DNA of 64,000 nt, taken from positions 24,983-88,982 of the forward strand of contig DASROF010000173.1 in the NCBI GenBank assembly GCA_035647075.1, given 5' to 3'. Position 1 is the first letter of the stretch. Each line of letters starts with the position of its first letter. The notes beneath the pieces were generated by a model, which was not told the DNA's origin, ran no database searches, and saw only the letters and a list, made by a program, of their open reading frames with translations. Shown here piece after piece: positions 17,107-25,950 of the stretch. Source of the DNA: Gp6-AA40 sp035647075 (GTDB lineage Bacteria > Acidobacteriota > Vicinamibacteria > Vicinamibacterales > UBA2999). The position numbers and the translations under genes were made by a program.

Positions 17107-17757
17107 ATGACTCGCAGCCTTCTCGTTCTTCTCGCCCTCACGGTCTCCGCCGCGCTTCCCCTGGCGCAGACACAGCGATTACCCGATGCGCTCGCGAAAG
17201 ACCTGCAGGCACGGTATCAGTTGATCCGCGACTTCTCCGCTGATTTCGTTCAGAGCTACCGTGCCGGCGTTCTGAAGACACAGACCCGGGAGAGCGGCAG
17301 AGTGTCGGTGAAGAAGCCGGGCAAGATGCGGTGGACGTATGCGAAGCCCGAACGCAAGGAACTCGTGTCCGACGGCCGGCGGATGTACTGGTACGTCCCC
17401 GACGACAAGCAGGTGATCGTGCGAGACGCCACGACGCAGGCCACCACGCCGGACCTCTTTCTCAGCGGCCGCGGCGATATCGCCCGTGACTTCACCGCGA
17501 CCTACGTCGACCCGCCGATCCCGGGGACGCTAGCGCTCAAACTCGTCCCGCGACGTTCTGAGCCTGAATACGAATATCTGGTGCTGGCACTCGATCCCGC
17601 GACGTTGCAGATCCGTGCTCTGACCACTCGCGATCATCAGGGTGGAGAGTCGACGCTGACTTTCACCAACATGAAGGAGAATCGCGGGCTCTCCGATAAC
17701 GACTTCGTCTTCAAGGTCCCTGGTGGCGTCACGGTTGTGACCGACGCGGCACGCTGA
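17107..17757 (+). CDS. lolA: Outer-membrane lipoprotein carrier LolA
   Basis: Periplasmic chaperone carrying lipoproteins to the outer membrane; 216 aa. A signal peptide (cleavage after about residue 20) is followed by the LolA core: LIRDFSADFVQSY, SGRVSVKKPGKMRWTYAKPE, DGRRMYWYVPDDKQVIV, and the C-terminal FTNMKENRGLSDNDFVFKVP. The start is ATG 17107, 10 nt after the DUF2723 gene. It fits the lipoprotein-rich gene content here. Confidence 0.92.
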   Translation: MTRSLLVLLALTVSAALPLAQTQRLPDALAKDLQARYQLIRDFSADFVQSYRAGVLKTQTRESGRVSVKKPGKMRWTYAKPERKELVSDGRRMYWYVPDDKQVIVRDATTQATTPDLFLSGRGDIARDFTATYVDPPIPGTLALKLVPRRSEPEYEYLVLALDPATLQIRALTTRDHQGGESTLTFTNMKENRGLSDNDFVFKVPGGVTVVTDAAR

Positions 17758-17829
17758 TTTCCTGCGCAAGCAGGCCATTCGCTCGGCCTCCGCTGCGCTA
17801 TATTCGTCTCGCTTCGGCCACGAGGACGC

Positions 17830-19560
17830 ATGCCGAGTTCTGCGAGACGAATCGCCAAGGTTCTGCATCCCACGACAATCGTTGAAGACGGTCCTGCGAA
17901 CAGCAACCGGGCCGCCGTCATCGTCTGCCACGGAATGGGCCAGCAGATTAAGTGGCAAACGCTGTGCGAGCTCGTCAGCTCGCTGACACGCGCGCATGTC
18001 CTCAAGCCGGATACCGAAGTCGCTGTGCGGCAGGTGCGGTTCAAGAGCATCGCCGAGCACGCGCCGCTCGGCGGTGAGCGCGAGATCGGCGAGCCGTTCT
18101 TCCTCGGGCGGGCGGAGGCCACGCTGCAGATGCCCGGACAGCCTGGCGCCAGCCGCGACGTCCACATCTATGAAGCCTACTGGGCGCCGTTGACCGAAGG
18201 GCGCATCACACTGATTCAGACGATCAGGTTCCTGATCGACGCGGCACTGAAAGGCATCCGGCACTCGTTCCGCACCATCGCACGCTACGACGGCGTCTCC
18301 GGCGTCGGCGATCCGCCGATCGTCGAACGCCCGCGTCCGTATCACACCGTCCTCTGGCTCCTCGGTCTCCTGCCGATCCTGTTTTCTGTGATGGCGATGA
18401 ACCTCGCCATTACCGTTGCGCAGGTCCGCCGGCTGCTCACGGACAGCGGAGGTGTGACGAGATCGCTGCTGGCGGCCCTGACCGGAGACTTATGGACGTT
18501 TGAGCTGATCCTTCTCGGGGCGTTCCTCGCATTCCGCGCGGTGCTCACGTGGCGACGCGCGGCACGCCAACATTCCTCATCGTGGCACCTGCCGGACGTG
18601 GCGAGCTGGACCCTGTGGGCCGTGGCGGGATTCGTGGCGGTGGCGTGTGTGGCGACAGGCCTCTTCGTCATTCCCGCGCACTACTGGACACATCAGGGTC
18701 CACAGCCGTACACACCTGGGCCACTCGAATACGCTCTGCTCCGCTGGCCGGCGGACGTCGCCCAGCGAGCGATCGCAGAGCTCTTCACACGCATCAATGA
18801 TGCAGGCGTGCTGCGCACGACCGCCGACGAACGACCGTGGCGCGCGCTGCAGACGCACGCCCTCTTCGTCTGGGGCGCGATCCTGTACGCCTCCGTTCGT
18901 GGCCGCCGAATCCTCGTCGAGTATGTCGGCGACGTGGCCATTTATGTCGCGTCGCACACGCTCAGCACGTTCGATCAAGTACGCGACGACATCAAGGCCC
19001 TCACTCGTCACGTCGTCTGTGCGATCTATCAGCAGGGCCGATATGAACGCGTGATCATCGTCGGGCACTCCCTGGGCTCATTGATCGCGTACGACGCGCT
19101 CAACGGCGCGATGCTGGCCGATTCGCTGTCCGGCACCTACGGTACCGAGCGCACGCGACGGTTCGTGACGTTCGGTTCGCCCCTCGACAAGACGGCGTTC
19201 ATCTTCCGTGCGATCGACGCCGTGAAGGCGCCGTTTCGCGAAGGCCTGGCGGCCAGCGTCCAGCCGCTCCTGATCTACCGGCCGTCGCCGCGGACGACGT
19301 TTGACTGGATCAACCTGCGGTCGCCGCACGACGTCATCAGCGGCAGACTGGATCTGTATCCGCAAGTCGACAATCGATTGGATCCGCAAGCTGACACGCC
19401 CCTCTGGGCGCATGTCCAGTTCTGGTCGAATGAGCTGCTCGCGGAGACGATTGCCGAAGCGTGCGTGGACAATCCGCCAGGATGGCCGCCGGCGAGGCCG
19501 ATTCCGGGCTACGAAGTCGCTTCCGACGATGGTGTGGCCACGCAGGTTCGGGCGGTGTGA
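17830..19560 (+). CDS. Membrane-spanning alpha/beta-hydrolase (lipase-like)
   Basis: 576 aa of unusual layout. The N-terminal AVIVCHGMGQQ resembles the oxyanion strand-turn of hydrolases. Hydrophobic helices at about 175-200, 215-240 and 255-280 follow, then a second hydrolase segment with the nucleophile elbow RVIIVGHSLGSLIAYDAL (about 400-420). The hydrolase fold thus seems interrupted by a membrane insertion. A lipase or esterase role is inferred from the GHSLG elbow. It ends one base before the convergent murA. Confidence 0.7.
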   Translation: MPSSARRIAKVLHPTTIVEDGPANSNRAAVIVCHGMGQQIKWQTLCELVSSLTRAHVLKPDTEVAVRQVRFKSIAEHAPLGGEREIGEPFFLGRAEATLQMPGQPGASRDVHIYEAYWAPLTEGRITLIQTIRFLIDAALKGIRHSFRTIARYDGVSGVGDPPIVERPRPYHTVLWLLGLLPILFSVMAMNLAITVAQVRRLLTDSGGVTRSLLAALTGDLWTFELILLGAFLAFRAVLTWRRAARQHSSSWHLPDVASWTLWAVAGFVAVACVATGLFVIPAHYWTHQGPQPYTPGPLEYALLRWPADVAQRAIAELFTRINDAGVLRTTADERPWRALQTHALFVWGAILYASVRGRRILVEYVGDVAIYVASHTLSTFDQVRDDIKALTRHVVCAIYQQGRYERVIIVGHSLGSLIAYDALNGAMLADSLSGTYGTERTRRFVTFGSPLDKTAFIFRAIDAVKAPFREGLAASVQPLLIYRPSPRTTFDWINLRSPHDVISGRLDLYPQVDNRLDPQADTPLWAHVQFWSNELLAETIAEACVDNPPGWPPARPIPGYEVASDDGVATQVRAV

Positions 19561-19561
19561 T

Positions 19562-20821
19562 CTACTCGACCTTGGCGACCTGCGCGCCCAGCGAGACCAG
19601 CCGTTGCACGACGTTGCTGTAGCCGCGCTCGACGGTCTCGAGCGGCGCGACGCGGGTTTGGCCCTCCGCCGCAAGACCGGCCGCAATCAACGACATCCCG
19701 GATCGCAGGTCGCGACTGTCCAGGATTCGCCCTCCGCGCAGACGCGTCGGCCCTGTGACGATGATGCGATGGGCATCGGCAAGGAACATATCAGCGCCCA
19801 TGCCGCTCATCTGCTCGAGTGCGAAAAGCCGCAGCTCGTACATCCAGTCGTGGACGAGCGTTCGGCCTACTGACTGCGTGGCCAATACCGTCACCAGGCT
19901 GACGAGGTCACTCGGAAAGGCCGGCCACAACCCGGTCGTGATTCGACGGACCGCGCGTGGCTTCGACGGCTTCACCGTGAACACGCCATCGCGCATCCCG
20001 CACTCGACGTTCATCCGCTTCAGCACCGACGCGACGACTTCGATGTCCTCGTCGCGGGCGCCTTCGATGGCGATCTCTCCGCCGGTAATGGCCGCAACGA
20101 CCGCCCAGCTGCCCGCTTCAATGTAGTCGCCACCAAGGCATTGCTGTGCGCCCGCGAGCTTGCCGACCCCTTGGACGCGCAGCCTGGAACTGCCGATGCC
20201 CGACACTTCGGCGCCCATCTTCGTGAGGAACTCACACAGTTCGACCACGTGCGGCTCTGTCGCCGCATTGCGGATTTCGGTCAGCCCCACCGCTGACGCC
20301 GCCGCCAGCAGCACGGTCTCTGTCCCGGTCACCGACGCCTCTTCCAGGTACATCGACGCCGATTTCAGGCCATCCGGAGCGTGCAGAGCGTGGTCAGGCC
20401 CGCCGTCGTCGTGCGCGCCCATCGCCAGCAACGCCTCGATGTGTGTGGAAATCGTACGGCGTGCCGGAAAATCTCCGCCGGGCGGGGCGATGTGAGCCCT
20501 GCCGGTCCGCGCCAGCAGCGGGCCGAGCAGAAGCACTGAGCCGCGTAGACGGCCGACAAGTGAGCGGTCGGGCACGTGCGTGCGAATAGACGGCGTCCGG
20601 ACACGCAGCGTCGTGGTGCCAATGCCTTCGACCTCGGCGCCGATGTCCAGCAGCAGGCGCGCCATCACCTCGACATCGCCGATTCGCGGGACGTTCGTGA
20701 GGACACATTCCTGGTCCGTCAGCAGACACGCCGCGAGCAACGGGAGCGCGGCGTTCTTGTTGCCCTCGACGGACACGCGGCCTTCCAGCCGGTGGCCGCC
20801 TTCGATCAGAAGACTCGACAT
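19562..20821 (-). CDS. murA: UDP-N-acetylglucosamine 1-carboxyvinyltransferase with Asp at the catalytic Cys position
   Basis: Adds enolpyruvate to UDP-GlcNAc, the first committed step of peptidoglycan synthesis; 419 aa, the standard length. GNKNAALPLLAA gives the catalytic Lys/Asn. AFPSD and ELRL match the conserved Asp305 and Arg331 (E. coli numbering), and SRDLRSGMSLI the Arg371 loop. The loop that is GGC in E. coli reads PPGGDFPARRT here, so the fosfomycin-binding Cys115 is Asp (codon at 20471-20473). Cys-to-Asp enzymes are active and fosfomycin-insensitive in mycobacteria and chlamydiae. Last gene of the recycling operon. Confidence 0.93.
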   Translation of the reverse strand: MSSLLIEGGHRLEGRVSVEGNKNAALPLLAACLLTDQECVLTNVPRIGDVEVMARLLLDIGAEVEGIGTTTLRVRTPSIRTHVPDRSLVGRLRGSVLLLGPLLARTGRAHIAPPGGDFPARRTISTHIEALLAMGAHDDGGPDHALHAPDGLKSASMYLEEASVTGTETVLLAAASAVGLTEIRNAATEPHVVELCEFLTKMGAEVSGIGSSRLRVQGVGKLAGAQQCLGGDYIEAGSWAVVAAITGGEIAIEGARDEDIEVVASVLKRMNVECGMRDGVFTVKPSKPRAVRRITTGLWPAFPSDLVSLVTVLATQSVGRTLVHDWMYELRLFALEQMSGMGADMFLADAHRIIVTGPTRLRGGRILDSRDLRSGMSLIAAGLAAEGQTRVAPLETVERGYSNVVQRLVSLGAQVAKVE

Positions 20822-20852
20822 CGTCGCACCTTCGCCGTCCGTTCACACACGT

Positions 20853-20880
20853 CCCGGTTCTCGCTTCCGGGTTCGTGTTC
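20853..20880 (+). repeat. CCGGGTTC-type intergenic repeat, copy 1
   Basis: A 28-bp element between murB and murA with an internal inverted repeat (CCCGG/CCGGG). It shares most positions with elements at 27068-27092 and 57421-57453, all three intergenic. It could form a small hairpin in the mur transcript. Confidence 0.55.
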
Positions 20881-20913
20881 TTCGTTTTGCTACAACGTTC
20901 AGTATTAGGGGTT

Positions 20914-21990
20914 CTACGACTGCAGAAACTCAAGATCATCGTCGCGGCCAAAGCCGACGAATACCGGCTCGGGCCGGAGACTGATGCCAAATCGATCCAG
21001 CACGCCGCGCTTGATTCGCGTTGCAAATCTCAGCACATCACGTGCTGTTGCGCCACCACGATTGATCAGCGCCAGTGTATGTTTGCTCGAAATCCCGACC
21101 GCTCCATCCACTTCGCCGCGACGAAAGCCCGAACGCTCGATCAGCCATGCGGCCGGCAGCTTGACTCGACCGGAGTCGACCGGAAACGCTGGCGGCGGGC
21201 CGTCTGCGGCTGCGGCCACTCGGTCATGCTCGTGTCCGTCGACGATCGGGTTCATGAAGAACGATCCGACGCTGCGCGTATCCGGATCGTTCTCGTCCAG
21301 CACCATGCCCTTCCGACGGCGGACCGCAAGCACGGCGTCGCGTACGTCGGCCACGCCCGGAGACGTCGCACCTCGACGAGACAAATAGTCCACGACGTCC
21401 GGATACGTGGTCGTGGGCGCCGAGGCCCGCAATCGAAACGTCACGTCACAGACGACGAAGCGGCCGGCGTCGGACTTCTTGAAGCGGCTCGTCCGATACG
21501 CAAACCCGCAGTCGGCACCCGTCAGGATGTCCATCGCACGTGTCTGGCGGTCGTACACCGTCAGTCGATGGATGCTCCCGGCCACCTCCTGGCCGTATGC
21601 GCCGACGTTTTGAATCGGTGTCCCACCCACGGTGCCCGGAATCCCCGACAGACACTCGAGGCCCGCCAGGCCACGATCAACGCATTCCGCGACCGTCGCA
21701 TCCCACACCTCACCCGCTCCGGCCGTCACGAGGCTGTCATCTTCATCCGTCACGTATCTCCGGCCACCGATGTCGAGATGCAGGACCAGACCATCGAATC
21801 CCGTGTCGGCAATCACCAGATTGCTGCCGCCGCCCAGCACGAACAGCGAAACACCCCGGTCCTCACTCCACCGATGGGCGCGCTGCACATCGTCGACGCT
21901 CCTGGCTGTCAGCAGCCACCGGGCCGCGCCGCCGATTCGCAGAGTGGTAAAGGCGGCCAGCGGCACTGCAGAACGAACAGCCGCGGGCAC
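20914..21990 (-). CDS. murB: UDP-N-acetylenolpyruvoylglucosamine reductase
   Basis: FAD/NADPH enzyme reducing UDP-GlcNAc-enolpyruvate to UDP-MurNAc; about 358 aa. Motifs: LRIGGAARWLL, LGGGSNLVIAD, LSGIPGTVGGTPIQNVGAYG, FAYRTSRFK, VGSFFMNP (catalytic Ser) and RPEPVFVG (catalytic Glu). The YRTSRF loop indicates the type I, E. coli-like form. The start chosen is GTG 21990, one base after the pxpBC stop; TTG 22005 is the alternative. The 92-nt gap to murA holds a repeat. Confidence 0.93.
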   Translation of the reverse strand: MPAAVRSAVPLAAFTTLRIGGAARWLLTARSVDDVQRAHRWSEDRGVSLFVLGGGSNLVIADTGFDGLVLHLDIGGRRYVTDEDDSLVTAGAGEVWDATVAECVDRGLAGLECLSGIPGTVGGTPIQNVGAYGQEVAGSIHRLTVYDRQTRAMDILTGADCGFAYRTSRFKKSDAGRFVVCDVTFRLRASAPTTTYPDVVDYLSRRGATSPGVADVRDAVLAVRRRKGMVLDENDPDTRSVGSFFMNPIVDGHEHDRVAAAADGPPPAFPVDSGRVKLPAAWLIERSGFRRGEVDGAVGISSKHTLALINRGGATARDVLRFATRIKRGVLDRFGISLRPEPVFVGFGRDDDLEFLQS

Positions 21991-21991
21991 A

Positions 21992-23620
21992 TTACTCGAA
22001 TGCAAGGAGCCTGGCTTCCTGTGCAACAAGCGCCGACAGCGCCTCGCCACGTGAACATACCCGAAACTCAATCCAGTCGCCGGGTGCCAACTGCGCAACA
22101 AGCGGGACATCGGCGGAGATCACGACGGCCAGTTGTGGATAACCTCCCGTCGTCTGACGGTCGGCCATCAAGAGGATCGGCTCGCCCGACGATGGCACCT
22201 GAATGGCGCCCACGAACGCGGCGTCGGAAATCATCTCGTGATCTGCGAGGCGGGGAATCTGGCCGCCTTGCAGGCGGTATCCCATCCGACTCGACTGTGA
22301 CGAGACGATGAAGCGAGTTCGCTCGAGGGCATCCAGCGCCTCTGGCGGAAAGTGCTCGATCTGCGGCCCGGGGATAACACGCACTCGCGCCCCGCCGCCA
22401 CGAACGTACGCGGTCGCCTCTGGTGTTGGCCGACGTCGCCCAACGACCGGTCCCGAACCGCCAAGGCCAAGTCGATCGCCCTGCATGAGCGCACGACCAT
22501 TCCATCCACCCATCCGCGTCAGCACATGGGTGGACCGGCTTTCGAGCACACGAGGCACGTCGATCCCACCGTCCATCGCCACATAGGCCCTGGCCCCGAA
22601 CACACGGTTCGCGAAACGAAGCACGCCTCCCGCCGGGCAGGCCACCGCTGCGCAGTGCGGCACGCGTGCGCCGTCAAGAGTGGCGCCCAGATCGGCACCG
22701 GCAACGGCGAATGTGGTTCGCTGTTCAAAGCGCAGTTTCGGCCCGGCCAGCGTGGCTTCGAGGACCGCCGCGCCAGGCGCATTGCCGACGAGCGCGTTCG
22801 CAGTCCGGTACGCGACCCAATCCATCGCGCCGCACACTGGCACGCCGCTCGACTGATGGCCCCAGCGACCGCTGTCCTGCACGGTTGTCAACAGTCCCGG
22901 GTCGATGATGCTGATCGACCGCGCGGCCGTTACCGACTGCGCCCCGGGCCGCACGCTGGCGATGTCGGGGCCTACCCCGTGCGGCTCCGCGCGGAATCGC
23001 ACGGAATCACCAGGCGCGAGTAAAGCGGCGGGCCATTGTGTCGCGTCGAACATCCGCGTGCTCGTGTGGCCGATGATCTGCCATCCGCCGGGAGAATCGG
23101 AGGGGTACACCGCCGTCTGGCCCCCAGCGATGCCAACCGATCCGGCGCGAACCCGTTGACGGGGAGACGCCTTCCTCGGCGCCGCGATCGATGGATCCAC
23201 GGTTCCAAGATAGGCAAAGCCAGGAAGGAAGCCGAGCATGAATACCCGGTACGAGCGATCGCCATGTCGATTGATCACGTCCTCGCTGCTCAACCCGCCG
23301 AACGCAGCAACCTCAGGCAGGTCCGGTCCCCACTGTCCTCCGTACTCGACCGGAATCTCGATTGATCGTCCTTCGACCGGCGAGATAGTCGCTGCAGAGG
23401 CGCGCTCGAGGCTCGCGTGCACGTCGCGAATATCTGTCACGAGTGGATCGAAATAGATCGCGACAGACCGGTACGTCGAGACAACGTCGCGGACACCCGG
23501 TATCACGTCGTCGCGCACCGCGGCGGCGATGGCAATAGCGCGGGCATTGACCTGATCGTCGATGACCGGCTCAAGTTCCAGCAACACCGCCGAGTCGCCG
23601 GCTTCCTTAATCGCCGACAC
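21992..23620 (-). CDS. pxpBC: Fused 5-oxoprolinase subunits B and C (PxpB-PxpC)
   Basis: 542 aa carrying both small subunits of prokaryotic ATP-dependent 5-oxoprolinase in one chain. The N-terminal half (about 1-215) is the KipI/PxpB type (EAGDSAVLLEL, FMLGFLPGFAYLG, TAVYPSDSPGGWQIIG). The C-terminal half is the KipA/PxpC biotin-carboxylase-like type (IIDPGLLTTVQDSGRWGHQS, GAMDWVAYRTANALVGN). The start GTG 23620 lies within the last codons of mpl, 14-nt overlap. PxpA is not in the window. Its place between mpl and murB is unusual and suggests a link to glutamate salvage. Confidence 0.87.
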   Translation of the reverse strand: MSAIKEAGDSAVLLELEPVIDDQVNARAIAIAAAVRDDVIPGVRDVVSTYRSVAIYFDPLVTDIRDVHASLERASAATISPVEGRSIEIPVEYGGQWGPDLPEVAAFGGLSSEDVINRHGDRSYRVFMLGFLPGFAYLGTVDPSIAAPRKASPRQRVRAGSVGIAGGQTAVYPSDSPGGWQIIGHTSTRMFDATQWPAALLAPGDSVRFRAEPHGVGPDIASVRPGAQSVTAARSISIIDPGLLTTVQDSGRWGHQSSGVPVCGAMDWVAYRTANALVGNAPGAAVLEATLAGPKLRFEQRTTFAVAGADLGATLDGARVPHCAAVACPAGGVLRFANRVFGARAYVAMDGGIDVPRVLESRSTHVLTRMGGWNGRALMQGDRLGLGGSGPVVGRRRPTPEATAYVRGGGARVRVIPGPQIEHFPPEALDALERTRFIVSSQSSRMGYRLQGGQIPRLADHEMISDAAFVGAIQVPSSGEPILLMADRQTTGGYPQLAVVISADVPLVAQLAPGDWIEFRVCSRGEALSALVAQEARLLAFE

Positions 23621-25028
23621 GGTCCTGGAGCGCCCGGAGCAGCGTCCGATGAATGCCGCCGAACCCACCGTTGGACATGAGCACGACGACATCCCCATCG
23701 CGATGCTCGCGCACGATGGTCGAGACGATGTCCTCGTTATTCGGAAGGTGGCGCGCCCGCTTCCCCTGCGCTCGCAGATCCGATACGAGCCGATCGCTAT
23801 CCAGACGATCAGCTTCCGGCAGAGACGACCGGAACACTGCGGCAAGAATCACTTCGTCCGCGGCAGCAAACGCCGCCGCAAAAGCATCCTGGAACACACG
23901 GCGGCACGACGACGCGGAGCGTGGCTCGAAGACGGCCCAGATGCGTCGATCCGGATATCCGTTCCTCAGCGCCGAGAGCGTCTCATAGACCGCCGTCGGG
24001 TGATGCGCGAAGTCGTCAAGGATCGTAACTCCGCGCGCCACTCCCACGATTTCGAGGCGACGCTTGATGCCCTGGAACAGGCGCAGGCCGTCGGCAAGCT
24101 GGTCCGGCCCCATGCCTGCCCTCGCGCCAACCGCGATCGCAGCCAGCGCATTGCGAACGTTGTGGACGCCGAGCAGAGGTGACTCGAAGGTACCATACGG
24201 TTCGCCGTGACGCCGAACGTCGAATCGCGTCTGGCCATCGCGCGTGCGGAGATCGTGCGCCTGCCAGGTGACGCCATCAGCCAACCCGAACGTTTCGACC
24301 GGGCTGACGGCTGTGGCTTCCAGCGCTGCGGCATCAGGGCTGTCCGCACCAAGCAGCAGCAATCCCGTACGCGGGACGAGATTGGCCAGCCGCCGGAAGG
24401 CAAGGCGGACCTCGTCGAGATTGGCGTAGATATCCGCGTGGTCGAACTCGATGTTGTTGATGATCGCGATATCGGGCAGGTACTTGAGGAACTTCGCCGT
24501 CTTGTCGAAGAACGCGCTGTCGTACTCGTCGCCCTCGATGACGAAATGTCGCCCCGACCCGACGCGATAGCTCGATCCGCCAGCACCAAAGTTCAATGCG
24601 ATGCCGCCGACGAGCACGGTCGGATCGAGCTTGCCGTGTGTCAACAGCCAGGCGGTGAGCGACGTCGTGGTCGTCTTGCCGTGCGTTCCGGCTACAACGA
24701 CCGACTCGGCGCCCCACAGAAACTGGTCGCGAATGACTTCGGGCAGCGAGCAGTACCGAATCTTCCGTTCCAGCACCGCTTCGAGCTCAGGATTCCCGCG
24801 CGAGATCGCGTTGCCGACAACCACCAGGTCCAGATCGGCCGTAATGTGTGCGGCGTCATAGCCGCTGAACGTATGAATGTGCTCGGCCGCCAGGAAGTCG
24901 CTCATCGGCGGATAGACGTTCTGATCCGATCCGCGAACGTCATGACCGCGGCTCTTCAACAGCGCCGCCAGCGTCGCCATGGCGGTTCCACACACGCCGA
25001 TCAGATAGATCCGCTGACGATCAGCCAA
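23607..25028 (-). CDS. mpl: Murein peptide ligase Mpl
   Basis: Joins recycled L-Ala-gamma-D-Glu-meso-DAP to UDP-MurNAc, by-passing MurC/D/E; about 473 aa. It is Mpl rather than MurC: GVCGTAMATLA, GSDQNVYPPMS, VGNAISRGNP, the ATP loop VVAGTHGKTTT, EGDEYDSAFFDK, NNIEFDHADIY, DDFAHHPTAV and the C-terminal MSNGGFGGIH are all hallmarks. The start is probably TTG 25028, placed after GAGGAAG and overlapping the ldcA stop by 8 nt; a TTG at 25046 is possible. It implies DAP-type peptidoglycan and active recycling. Confidence 0.94.
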   Translation of the reverse strand: MADRQRIYLIGVCGTAMATLAALLKSRGHDVRGSDQNVYPPMSDFLAAEHIHTFSGYDAAHITADLDLVVVGNAISRGNPELEAVLERKIRYCSLPEVIRDQFLWGAESVVVAGTHGKTTTTSLTAWLLTHGKLDPTVLVGGIALNFGAGGSSYRVGSGRHFVIEGDEYDSAFFDKTAKFLKYLPDIAIINNIEFDHADIYANLDEVRLAFRRLANLVPRTGLLLLGADSPDAAALEATAVSPVETFGLADGVTWQAHDLRTRDGQTRFDVRRHGEPYGTFESPLLGVHNVRNALAAIAVGARAGMGPDQLADGLRLFQGIKRRLEIVGVARGVTILDDFAHHPTAVYETLSALRNGYPDRRIWAVFEPRSASSCRRVFQDAFAAAFAAADEVILAAVFRSSLPEADRLDSDRLVSDLRAQGKRARHLPNNEDIVSTIVREHRDGDVVVLMSNGGFGGIHRTLLRALQDRVGD

Positions 25029-25950
25029 CGGCGGCTTCCTCGACAAGAAGCGATGGACGCGGATGTGTCGTCAGGCGCACGGCGACGCCGAGCGGCAGGG
25101 TCCAGCATGGTCCGGAGGTGTGCCCTGAGGGGAATCCGTAAACAACCGGACCGTGAAAGCCCTTCGTGAGCCGCTGAATCACGGCGCGTGCCGTCACTGC
25201 ACCACCGGGCTCGTCGCACGATCGCATTTCCCCGAACACCAGGCCTGAGGCGCGCTCGAGCACCCCGCTCAGGCGCAGCTGGGTCAGCATGCGGTCGATG
25301 CGATACGGTCGCTCGCCCACGTCCTCGATGAAGAGAATCGACCGCGCTGGAGGGTCGAAGGCGTACGGCGTGCCCAGCGACGACACCAGGGTTGTCAGGG
25401 TCCCACCATGCAGAGGTCCAACTGTCTCGCCGGATTGAAGAACCACAAGACCGTCGGGGGCCAGGCTGATCCCTGCTCCGCCGCTGGCCAGTGCCATGAA
25501 CGAGGCTTCGTCGTACCCCGCCGACCCACGTGAGAGCCGTCGATCCAGCATCGGACCATGGAGGGCGGTAATCGCACACTGACAGGTCAACCACGACAGG
25601 ATCGACGTGTTATCGCTGTAGCCGATGAACAGCTTGGGTGTGGCGCAGATCACGTCCCGATCCAGGAACGGCACCACGTGGACGCTGCCGTACCCTCCCC
25701 GCGTCGCAATCAGCGCGCGGACATCCGGATCGCGCCAGTAGCGCAGGAAAGCACCGGCGCGCGATTCAGCGGTGCCTGCCAGATACCCGGCCTCACGCGC
25801 AAATACGGTCTCGTCGTAGACGGGAACAAACCCGAGCCGGCGCAGCTCCGCAACACCAGCGTCGAACTCCTCTCGAGCGAAAGCGCTTGCCGGCGACACG
25901 ACGGCGATCCGGTCGCCGCGTTTCAGGGCGGGTGGGAGACGGCGGCTCAC
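25021..25950 (-). CDS. ldcA: L,D-carboxypeptidase (murein tetrapeptide carboxypeptidase)
   Basis: Cytoplasmic S66 serine peptidase that trims the terminal D-Ala from recycled tetrapeptides, producing the tripeptide used by Mpl; 309 aa. The Ser-Glu-His triad is visible as FIGYSDNTS, LFIEDVGE and PSGHTSG. ATRGGYGSVHVVPFLD is the conserved substrate loop. The start GTG 25950 overlaps the nagZ stop (GTGA). No signal peptide. Confidence 0.93.
   Translation of the reverse strand: MSRRLPPALKRGDRIAVVSPASAFAREEFDAGVAELRRLGFVPVYDETVFAREAGYLAGTAESRAGAFLRYWRDPDVRALIATRGGYGSVHVVPFLDRDVICATPKLFIGYSDNTSILSWLTCQCAITALHGPMLDRRLSRGSAGYDEASFMALASGGAGISLAPDGLVVLQSGETVGPLHGGTLTTLVSSLGTPYAFDPPARSILFIEDVGERPYRIDRMLTQLRLSGVLERASGLVFGEMRSCDEPGGAVTARAVIQRLTKGFHGPVVYGFPSGHTSGPCWTLPLGVAVRLTTHPRPSLLVEEAAVG

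Noticed and set aside
23607..25028. MurC annotation
   Set aside because: DQNVYPPMS, EFDHADIY and the C-terminal MSNGGFGGIH identify Mpl rather than MurC.
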